This document shows, one piece after another, positions 57,698 to 64,000 of a stretch of DNA of 64,000 nt (the stretch's first letter is position 1; the number at the start of each line of letters is the position of its first letter). The notes below the pieces were generated by a model. That model did not search any database. It saw only the letters and a list, made by a program, of their open reading frames with translations, and had not been told where the DNA came from. Position numbers and translations under genes: made by a program. The DNA is from Pseudomonadota bacterium (GTDB taxonomy: Bacteria; Pseudomonadota; Alphaproteobacteria; Micropepsales; Micropepsaceae), in contig JAFEEQ010000016.1 in assembly GCA_018241025.1 (NCBI GenBank), positions 1 to 64,000 of the forward strand, written 5' to 3'.

Positions 57698-58408
57698 ATG
57701 AGCGAGGCAACCGCGCGGAGCCGCCTTTTCCATGCGAATTTCCAGTCCAATCTGATTGCCGGCCTGCTGACGGTGACGCCGCTGATCATCGTCTGGCTGG
57801 TGTTCGATTTCTTCCTGACCACGCTGTCGGAATGGGGCCGGCCGCTGGCGACCCAACTGACGATCTTTCTCGAAGACAGGATTCCGGGCCTGCATCCGAT
57901 CCTCGACGATCCCGGCGTGCGCTGGGTGATCGCCGTGGTCGTGGCCCTGCTCGCGCTCTATTCCATCGGCGCGGTGGCGAGCCGGATGATCGGCCAGCGG
58001 CTGATCCACTGGGCCGAACAGGTGATTGTGCGGATTCCTCTGGTCGAGACGATCTATTCGGCGGCGAAGAAGCTCGTCGACGTTCTGCGCCAGAAGCCCG
58101 GCAACAATACCGAGCGCGTCGTGCTGATCGATTTTCCGAGCCCGGGACTGAAAGCCATCGGCTTCGTGATGCGGACGTTTTCCGATGCGGTGACGGGACA
58201 GGAACTGGCGGCGGTCTATGTCCCGACGGCGCCGAACCCGACCTCGGGCTATCTGCAGGTCGTTCCGCTCGCCACGCTGACGCCAACGGCGCTGCAGGGC
58301 GACGAGGCGATGACCATGATCCTGTCGGGCGGAGCGGTGACGCCGGATCATGTCTCGATCGCACCACGGGGGCCGCGGACACCCGATAGCGGGAGAAAAG
58401 TCGCATGA
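57698..58408 (+). CDS. DUF502 membrane protein
   Basis: 236-residue protein with two membrane helices (LIAGLLTVTPLIIVWLVFDF; WVIAVVVALLALYSIGAVAS) and a cytosolic domain with IPLVETIYSAAKKLVDVL and VLIDFPSPGLKAIGFVM, diagnostic of DUF502. Function is unknown; plant relatives (COV) affect vasculature. It is coupled by ATGA to the next gene. Confidence 0.9.
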   Translation: MSEATARSRLFHANFQSNLIAGLLTVTPLIIVWLVFDFFLTTLSEWGRPLATQLTIFLEDRIPGLHPILDDPGVRWVIAVVVALLALYSIGAVASRMIGQRLIHWAEQVIVRIPLVETIYSAAKKLVDVLRQKPGNNTERVVLIDFPSPGLKAIGFVMRTFSDAVTGQELAAVYVPTAPNPTSGYLQVVPLATLTPTALQGDEAMTMILSGGAVTPDHVSIAPRGPRTPDSGRKVA

Positions 58409-58854
58409 GCGCCGAGACCGTCTTCAACTTCGCCAACAACGGCATCATCCCGTTCTGGGTGCTGTTGGCGCTGGCGCCGCGGTGGAAGGGAACGCAGATC
58501 GCGGTGCATTCGATCGCCCTGCCCCTGATCCTGGGTGCGACCTATGCCTGGCTGCTGTGGCGGGCCGTGTTCGGCGGCGAGGGTACGCCGGGAACCAGCT
58601 TCACCTCCCTCCCGGGTGTGATGGCACTGTTCGACGCGCCGGTCGGCGCAACGCTCGGCTGGATCCACTATCTCGTCTTCGATCTGTTCATCGGTGCCTG
58701 GGAAACCCGCGACGCCGGGCGGCGCGGAATCGCCCATTGGATGGTGGTGCCGTGCCTGGTGGTGACACTGCTCGTCGGGCCGATCGGGCTTGGCTGCTAT
58801 CTGCTGCTGCGACTGGCACTTGGAAAAGGCGGCTGGAGCCTCGCCGAAGCCTGA
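58405..58854 (+). CDS. ABA4-like (DUF4281) membrane protein
   Basis: 149-residue membrane protein with four helices of the ABA4-like/DUF4281 family (FWVLLALAPRWKGTQ, GWIHYLVFDLFIGAWETRDA, GLGCYLLLRL). Plant ABA4 acts in neoxanthin synthesis; the bacterial role is unknown. Start overlaps the DUF502 stop (ATGA). Confidence 0.87.
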   Translation: MSAETVFNFANNGIIPFWVLLALAPRWKGTQIAVHSIALPLILGATYAWLLWRAVFGGEGTPGTSFTSLPGVMALFDAPVGATLGWIHYLVFDLFIGAWETRDAGRRGIAHWMVVPCLVVTLLVGPIGLGCYLLLRLALGKGGWSLAEA

Positions 58855-58897
58855 CGGTTTGCGTTGCGCGGGCGTTGCCAGTATTTCAGCGCGGGCG

Positions 58898-58973
<76 letters not shown>

Positions 58974-59071
58974 GATGGCCGCATCCGCAGAACCATGGCA
59001 CGACGCACCCGCGAACTTGACGCATTCCGGTCCGGGGCGAAAATGGCAATGCACTCAGTCGGGCTTGCCTC

Positions 59072-59881
59072 TTGATCTCGCGCTTTCAGGAATTCGTTGC
59101 GCCGTTCTCGCCGGATCAGTTCTTCGAGATTCTGCGTGAGCGCAAACTCGTGTTTCGGCGCGGAACGCATCTTGGGCGCATGGACGGGCTGCTGAGCTGG
59201 GATGCGATGCTGCAGTTGGTCGAGAGCGGCAAGGTTCCGGCGGACAAGGTGCGGCTTCTGCGCAATTCTTCCCGCTCGCCGACCGTCTTCTTCACCGATG
59301 GCGGCAAAACCAACCCGGAAAAACTTCGCCAACTATTCGAGAAAGGCGTCAGCCTGGTGATCGAGCCGGTGGAACGCTATGTCCCGGAAATTCAAAAGCT
59401 GTGCGACGACATCGCAGCAGCCTGCGGCGAACACATCATGGCCGGCGCTGTCGCGACAACGGGCGGCGGCGGTGCCTTTGTCCAACACTACGATCCCGAG
59501 GACTTTGCGATCGTCCAACTGGAAGGCAGCAAACGTTGGCGCGTCTACGATACGCCGGTGCCCGATCCCGTCAGGGATATGCCGCCGCAGCTTGCGCCCG
59601 CGGGCGAGCCGATCTTCGACGAGATGCTGCAGCCGGGGGACTTCCTGTTTCTTCCCGCGGGATATTGGCATTGCTGCGAAAACGGACCGGGCCGCTCGCT
59701 GCACATCAGTATGGTGTTCCGGCCGCCGACCGGAATTCAAGGCGTGCAGACATTGCTGACGGATGCCATGGACGATCCGATCTTCCGCCGTCCGCTTACC
59801 AGGCTGCATGATCCAACCGAGAGGGCCGCTCACTTGGCGGCCTTGAAAGCGCGGCTCCTGAAAATGATCGATCGACTCTAG
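59072..59881 (+). CDS. JmjC/cupin-type 2-oxoglutarate oxygenase-like protein
   Basis: 269-residue protein with the bacterial JmjC (Cupin_4, RoxA/YcfD-like) layout: iron-binding H-x-D in FVQHYDPEDFAIVQLEGSKR (about 138-140) and the distal histidine in LPAGYWHCCENG near 199. Relatives hydroxylate ribosomal-protein side chains. The start is TTG with no good ribosome-binding site, since an upstream TGA limits the frame. It adjoins the small peptide gene on the opposite strand. Confidence 0.82.
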   Translation: MISRFQEFVAPFSPDQFFEILRERKLVFRRGTHLGRMDGLLSWDAMLQLVESGKVPADKVRLLRNSSRSPTVFFTDGGKTNPEKLRQLFEKGVSLVIEPVERYVPEIQKLCDDIAAACGEHIMAGAVATTGGGGAFVQHYDPEDFAIVQLEGSKRWRVYDTPVPDPVRDMPPQLAPAGEPIFDEMLQPGDFLFLPAGYWHCCENGPGRSLHISMVFRPPTGIQGVQTLLTDAMDDPIFRRPLTRLHDPTERAAHLAALKARLLKMIDRL

Positions 59882-60051
59882 CGACTCCGCCGCAAGCGCA
59901 AGCGTTCAGCGCAGGAAGAACGGACGGATGCCGATCGCGCTACACGACGCCCATGGACGACAGGTAGACGGCAAGGTTGCGGAAACATCGCTTTCTGTGC
60001 CGCACAACCAGGAATGGATCCATGACGCTTGCGCGCGTTACCAGCACGCGA

Positions 60052-60201
60052 TCAAGAAAGGATCAAGACTATTTCGGGACCGAGATTGATGCCTGTTTCG
60101 ATATCTTCCGCATAAACCTTGTGGAATCGCGGCTTTTGCCACGCCGCCTTCAAGGGTGTGATGGCCAGGTCGTCTTTTTCAACCAAAGCAATTTCAGGCA
60201 T
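60052..60201 (-). CDS. 49-residue peptide of possible RiPP-precursor type
   Basis: Small open frame starting MPEIALVEKDDLAITPLKAA and continuing WQKPRFHKVYAEDIETGINL with a hydrophobic end (GPEIVLILS). A W-x-K-P core followed by an acidic IETG segment is reminiscent of PqqA and of leader regions of alphaproteobacterial ribosomally made peptides. No maturation gene was identified beside it. The start has only a weak GAAG in front. It lies 169 bases downstream of a histidine kinase in the same direction. Confidence 0.45.
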   Translation of the reverse strand: MPEIALVEKDDLAITPLKAAWQKPRFHKVYAEDIETGINLGPEIVLILS

Positions 60202-60370
60202 ATGCTTCAACTTTCAAAATGATTTGCGGCCCTGTGTCAGAGCCGTAGTTAGCATCGGATCAGTACCTAACATCAATTGTGACATCCGGCATCAAGAAGA
60301 TGTGCCCGCCCCCTTCACCCGTCGCCGCAGTCAAGCGGCGGCATCGTGAATACCAGAAGTGGCAGTCGTC

Positions 60371-61333
60371 TCAAGAGGCCAACGCAACGCCGATCTTCTG
60401 CAGGCACCGATCGGGCGGAAACCAGACCGTGAAAGTCGAGCCGCGCCCGACTGCGCTCTCAAGGCGGACATGCCCGCCATGGGCTTCGGTAAGCCCCCTG
60501 ACGATGGGAAGGCCCAGCCCCGTTCCCTTCTCCACGCCGGCAATGTCGTGGCCCACCTGACCGAAACGTTCGAAGACTTTGTCCAAGTCGCCTTCCGCAA
60601 TACCGATGCCTGCGTCCGTCACCGCGAGCACGAAGCCACCGTCAGGCGATCTGGCGGCGGTAACGTCGATAGCGCCGCCCGGATGGCCGAACTTCACAGC
60701 GTTGGTCAGCAGGTTGAGCAAGATCTGCTTCAGCGCGCGCCGATCGGCGTCGAGCAGCGGCAAGTCCGGCGCGATCTCCGTGCGCAAGACCTGTTGGCGT
60801 TCGCGCACACGCTGAGCGACGAGGCCGCAGCACTCTGCGATCAGAGCATCGAGCGCAATTGGCTCGCAATTGAGCTCGATCTTGCCCGCTTCGATGCGCG
60901 ACAGGTCCAGGAGATCGTTCACGAGGCTGAGAAGATGCTTGCCTGAGCTGTTGATCAGTTGTGCGTATTCGACACGCCGTGCAGCAAAAACATCGAGGGC
61001 GATCAGATCGGAAAAGCCGATGATGGCATTGAGCGGTGTCCGAAGCTCATGCGTCATATTCGAAAAGAACTGCGTACGCGTGTTGCTGGCCTCGATGGCG
61101 GCATCGCGCGCAACCGCCAACGCGTCACGAGCCTTGCGCAACTCAAGACGGCCGCTGACCAGCGCATAGGTCGTCGGCAATGCAATGAGCGTCGCAATCG
61201 ACGCAGTGATGGCAGGCGTGTAGCCGGCAATATCGTTGAGCAAGACGATCGTGATCAGGTAGTCAGCCAGCATCGCGCCGGCAACGCAGATCGCCGTCCA
61301 TACCAGAGTCGTGATCAGCTTCTCGCGGAGCAT
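60371..61333 (-). CDS. Membrane sensor histidine kinase
   Basis: 320-residue PleC/DivJ-type kinase: two N-terminal membrane helices (about 10-30 and 40-60), a coiled-coil linker, dimerisation domain with phosphoryl H95 (NMTHELRTPLNAIIGFS), N-box NLLTNAVKF, G1 DAGIGIA, F-box FERFGQ and G2 GTGLGLPIV. No PAS or other sensor domain. No cognate response regulator is adjacent, so it is an orphan kinase. A repeated element lies upstream. Confidence 0.93.
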   Translation of the reverse strand: MLREKLITTLVWTAICVAGAMLADYLITIVLLNDIAGYTPAITASIATLIALPTTYALVSGRLELRKARDALAVARDAAIEASNTRTQFFSNMTHELRTPLNAIIGFSDLIALDVFAARRVEYAQLINSSGKHLLSLVNDLLDLSRIEAGKIELNCEPIALDALIAECCGLVAQRVRERQQVLRTEIAPDLPLLDADRRALKQILLNLLTNAVKFGHPGGAIDVTAARSPDGGFVLAVTDAGIGIAEGDLDKVFERFGQVGHDIAGVEKGTGLGLPIVRGLTEAHGGHVRLESAVGRGSTFTVWFPPDRCLQKIGVALAS

Positions 61334-61389
61334 CGCGGCCTCTCAGGCAGCCTGCTGCCTCACCATGCCCCATATTGTGTCCTGCGTGC

Positions 61390-61406
61390 TTTACGCGTGG
61401 TTTACG
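61390..61406. promoter_or_regulatory. Tandem TTTACG repeat upstream of the kinase gene
   Basis: Two TTTACG copies at 61390-61395 and 61401-61406, exactly 11 bases apart, within 9-of-11 matching units, 57 bases upstream of the kinase start. One-turn tandem repeats are typical binding sites of OmpR/PhoB-type response regulators. Confidence 0.4.
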
Positions 61407-61447
61407 TGTGCAACCCATGGCCTACGTAGGAGTCGACAAGAAAGCCG

Positions 61448-62173
61448 CTAAACCGCCGTCTGGCCGCCATCGACGATCAATATCTGTCCCGTCGTGTAGC
61501 CACCACGCATCAAATACAGATAGGCTTCTGCAACTTCGGCAGGTTCGCCGATGCGCTTGACGAGCTGGCGCTCGGTCATTTTCGCGAACCGCGCCTCGCG
61601 TTGATCCGCCGGAATGGAGTTCCAGATATCGGTGCGCACGGCGCCCGGACAAACCCCATTGACGCGAATCGGCGCCAATTCAACAGCCAGTGAATGAACC
61701 AGATGTTCGATCGCACCCGCCATCGCCGTGCTGACCGGCGAGCCACGGCGCGGACGATGCGCGACTGTCCCGTTCGTCAGCACGACCGATCCGCCAGCGC
61801 GCATTTGTTTGCGCGCATGCTTCACGCAGGCAAGCGCGCCCCAGAAGCGGACGTTGAAGAGATCGCGAGCCTTGTCGACGTCGATGTCGTCAACGGCACT
61901 CCCGGCGCCGAACTGCCCCCAGTCGCCCGCCGTGAACACGAGATGATCGAAGGCCCCAACACGGTCGAAGAAGGTCGCGACGCTGTCTTCGCTCGTGACA
62001 TCGATGGTGTGCGCATGAGCGCCCGGTATGCGCGCAGCGGATTGCGCGACCTTCGCCTCGCTGCTCGAGCCGACGATGACGCTGGCGCCATCCGCCTGCG
62101 CAGCCAGTGCGACAGCCAGACCAATGCCCGATGTTCCTCCGATCACCACAACGCGCTTTTGCCGCAGGCTCAT
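61448..62173 (-). CDS. Short-chain dehydrogenase-like protein without Tyr/Lys catalytic pair
   Basis: 241-residue SDR. Rossmann motif GGTSGIGLAVALAA at 12-25, then DVTSEDSVA, TAGDWG (for NAG) and VELAPIRVNGVCPGAVRT. The expected SxnYxxxK reads VAHRPRRGSPVSTAMAGAIE, so the catalytic Tyr and Lys are missing. A subgroup of SDRs shares this; they may be binding proteins or use other residues. Confidence 0.87.
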   Translation of the reverse strand: MSLRQKRVVVIGGTSGIGLAVALAAQADGASVIVGSSSEAKVAQSAARIPGAHAHTIDVTSEDSVATFFDRVGAFDHLVFTAGDWGQFGAGSAVDDIDVDKARDLFNVRFWGALACVKHARKQMRAGGSVVLTNGTVAHRPRRGSPVSTAMAGAIEHLVHSLAVELAPIRVNGVCPGAVRTDIWNSIPADQREARFAKMTERQLVKRIGEPAEVAEAYLYLMRGGYTTGQILIVDGGQTAV

Positions 62174-62272
62174 GTTTTCCGGTTCTCCAGGGACCTTCGA
62201 AGTCTAGGTCGGTCTTGACGCTTCGGCCATGGGCCGCAAGGCTTGGCGCAAACGATATCAGGGGAAAACGCC

Positions 62273-63076
62273 ATGGTCTCATTCACCTGCGAACGCAGCG
62301 AAGACGGAGTCGCCGAGCGGCTGTTCGATCTGACCGTCGACGGCGAACGTGTTCCTGCCGTGATCTGGTCGCCCGAAGGTGCGAAGGGATCGAGGCCGCT
62401 GGTGCTGATGGGACACGGTGGCTCGCAGCACAAGAAGATCGGAACGCTGGCGGCACGCGCGCGGCAGTATGCGCAGCGCCTCGGCTACGCGACCTTGGCG
62501 ATCGATGCGCCCGGACATGGCGACCGTATCAGCCGTGAACAAGCCGAAGCCCTTTCGCGCGAAGTCGGCGCCCGGGTGCGTGGTGAAGCGGGCAGCAATC
62601 CGACCTTCACGGCAGAAATGCTGAAGGCGATGGCGGAACGGACGCGGCGTGCGGTGCCGGAGTGGAAGGCCGCGCTCGACGCGGTGCAGGCGCTCGATTT
62701 CGTCGGCAGCGGCGGTCCCGTGGGCTATTGGGGCGTTTCGATGGGCACGGCGATCGGTGTGCCCTTCGTTGCCAGCGAGCCGCGGATCAAATGCGCGGTG
62801 TTCGGCCTTGCCGGGCTGCGCACCGGACAGACCGCCTTCGAAGAAGCAGCCAAGGCAATCAGCATTCCGCTCGAATACGTGTTCCAGTGGGAAGACGCGG
62901 TGGCGCCGCGCGAGAGCGGCATTGCGCTGTTCAACATGTTTGCGTCGAAAGAAAAGACGATGCACATCAACCCCGGCGCCCATGTCGAGATTCCGAATTT
63001 CGAGGGCGCGTCGTGGGAGCGGTTTTTTGTCCGGCATCTCGGGCTGGCGTCCGACAAGGCGCGCATGGCAGCCTGA
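62273..63076 (+). CDS. Alpha/beta hydrolase (dienelactone hydrolase-like)
   Basis: 267-residue hydrolase. LVLMGHGGSQHKK is the oxyanion-side loop, GVSMGT the nucleophile elbow near residue 155, and HINPGAHVEIP holds the likely catalytic histidine. GGGGA lies before the ATG at 62273. It precedes the next gene by 33 bases. Probably an esterase; substrate unknown. Confidence 0.87.
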   Translation: MVSFTCERSEDGVAERLFDLTVDGERVPAVIWSPEGAKGSRPLVLMGHGGSQHKKIGTLAARARQYAQRLGYATLAIDAPGHGDRISREQAEALSREVGARVRGEAGSNPTFTAEMLKAMAERTRRAVPEWKAALDAVQALDFVGSGGPVGYWGVSMGTAIGVPFVASEPRIKCAVFGLAGLRTGQTAFEEAAKAISIPLEYVFQWEDAVAPRESGIALFNMFASKEKTMHINPGAHVEIPNFEGASWERFFVRHLGLASDKARMAA

Positions 63077-63109
63077 GATCGACCAACAACAAATCCGGTG
63101 ACATTCAGC

Positions 63110-63841
63110 ATGCATGAGATCGTGATCGCGCGGCAGTTCCGCGGGCCGCCGAATTCGGGCAATGGCGGCTATGTCTGCGGCGTGATCGGCCGCGCATTCC
63201 AAGGGCCTTCGACGGTTGCGCTGCGCGCCCTCATCCCGCTCGATGTCGCGCTCGATTTTTCGCAAAGCGCGGAAAATGCGCGGCTTCTCGGCAAGGACGG
63301 GACGCTCATCGCGGAAGGTGTTCCGGCGAGCGAACCCCTGCCCGAACCGCCTGCGCCGCCGTCGCTCCTGGAGGCACGTGCCGCGGGCGAACGCTGCCAG
63401 TGGACTGCGAAGCCGTTTCATCCGCCCTGCTTCACCTGCAGCTCGATCCGCGAGGATGGCGACGGGCTTCGTATCCTGCCGGGTCAGATCGAGGGCGCCG
63501 ATCCGGGACATATTGCCTGCGTATGGACTCCACATGCGAACTTCGCCGGACCGGATGGAACTGTGCCCGAGGAAATCGTCTGGGCAGCGCTCGATTGCCC
63601 AGGTTCGCTTGCCTGGATCGTCAAGAGCGGAATGGGCGGCGGATTGCTGGGCACGATGACGGGCGAAGTGCTTAGGCGACCGAAGGCCGGCGAGAACACA
63701 ATTGTCACGGCCTGGCCGATCTCCCAGAGCGGGCGGAAGTTCGTCGCTGGCGTGGCGTTGTTCGACGAGCATGGCGCGCTGATGGCGCGTGGATCGCAGA
63801 TCTGGATTTCGCGCACGGCGCCGACGCCGGCCCGCAGTTGA
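63110..63841 (+). CDS. Thioesterase-like (hotdog) protein
   Basis: 243-residue protein with FRGPPNSGNGGYVCGVIGRA and CPGSLAWIVKSGMGGGLLGT, matching a hotdog-fold thioesterase/PaaI-like group often beside hydrolases. A CFTCSS motif in the middle is notable. A GTG at 63098 is an alternative start. Substrate unknown. Confidence 0.72.
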   Translation: MHEIVIARQFRGPPNSGNGGYVCGVIGRAFQGPSTVALRALIPLDVALDFSQSAENARLLGKDGTLIAEGVPASEPLPEPPAPPSLLEARAAGERCQWTAKPFHPPCFTCSSIREDGDGLRILPGQIEGADPGHIACVWTPHANFAGPDGTVPEEIVWAALDCPGSLAWIVKSGMGGGLLGTMTGEVLRRPKAGENTIVTAWPISQSGRKFVAGVALFDEHGALMARGSQIWISRTAPTPARS

Positions 63842-63847
63842 CGCGCG

Positions 63848-64000
63848 TCAGGGCATCTCGTTCGCAGCGATGTTGAAGGCAACCGGCTTGAAGCTTCCGG
63901 CGGCGCGCTGCGCGGCCGCAAGATCGTCGGCGCCGAGCTGGGTCTTGAGCGCGTCCATACGGGCGATCGCCTCGGAGTCACCCTGGCGGGCGGCGACGGC
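63848..64000 (-). CDS. C-terminal end of a Sel1-repeat/PodJL-type protein (partial)
   Basis: The last 50 codons of a leftward gene running off the window. The product reads VAARQGDSEAIARMDALKTQ then ADDLAAAQRAAGSFKPVAFN, the typical end of alphaproteobacterial Sel1-like localisation factors, finishing NIAANEMP. Assignment of the whole protein needs the rest of the gene. Confidence 0.55.
   Translation of the reverse strand, partial: AVAARQGDSEAIARMDALKTQLGADDLAAAQRAAGSFKPVAFNIAANEMP

Overview
The window is a high-GC, densely coded chromosomal segment of an alphaproteobacterium. The evidence is class-typical gene order: rpmF-plsX-fabH-ihfA-MerR followed by a tRNA-Pro; ribD-ribE-ribBX-ribH-nusB near thiL, nrdR and glyA; a C4-pathway 5-aminolevulinate synthase (hemA) with a DUF6898 gene behind it; a MucR/Ros regulator; an LdtR-like MarR protein; a ubiquinol-cytochrome c chaperone; and the leucyltransferase Bpt. 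MotB suggests motility. Genus cannot be settled from the sequence. Most genes are chromosomal housekeeping or environmental-response genes; no prophage, insertion sequence, rRNA operon or CRISPR array was seen.

Layout. 0-9.4 kb: two oxidoreductases, small membrane and acetyltransferase genes, a Pit phosphate-transport operon (channel-like protein, DUF47, Pit, NUDIX), and an ArsR-headed operon with two SRPBCC proteins. Two copies of a short palindromic repeat and one larger inverted repeat lie between these genes. 9.5-18 kb: an M2 peptidase, a complete type I secretion system (TolC-, PrtD- and PrtE-like), an alpha/beta hydrolase and a stand-alone MraY-like transferase. 18.4-24.3 kb: lipoprotein, tRNA-Pro, and the fatty-acid/phospholipid initiation operon down to IHF-alpha and a MerR protein, preceded by DUF177 and the cytochrome bc1 chaperone, with bamE divergent. 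24.4-35.3 kb: H+-pyrophosphatase, then a long leftward run glyA-nrdR-CPBP-ribD-ribE-ribBX-ribH-nusB-hicA-hicB-thiL. A HicAB toxin-antitoxin pair with its own palindrome lies between nusB and thiL.

35-46.5 kb: mucR with a repeat-rich leader; hemA; an LdtR-like regulator whose downstream DUF1345 gene has no ATG/GTG/TTG at its expected start; isobutyryl-CoA dehydrogenase; hemB; and a leftward MarR-emrA-emrB-dehydrogenase-TetR efflux operon. 46.6-51.9 kb: PstS and an OprP-like porin behind a probable Pho box, a ClC transporter and a flavin reductase. 52-64 kb: motB, bpt, a small secreted protein, a TetR/methyltransferase divergent pair, metG with a GNAT gene, DUF502/ABA4-like membrane proteins, tRNA-Thr, a JmjC-type cupin, a 49-residue peptide gene of possible RiPP-precursor type, a histidine kinase, an SDR lacking the catalytic Tyr/Lys, and hydrolase/thioesterase genes running off the end.

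The most unusual items are the HicAB insertion, the degenerate GTP cyclohydrolase II half of RibBX, a MucR protein lacking three of four zinc ligands, the apparent CTG start of DUF1345, the hairpin over the LdtR ribosome-binding site, and the orphan W-x-K-P peptide. No clearly new multi-gene system was found. All functional calls rest on reading motifs by eye; no database search was run.
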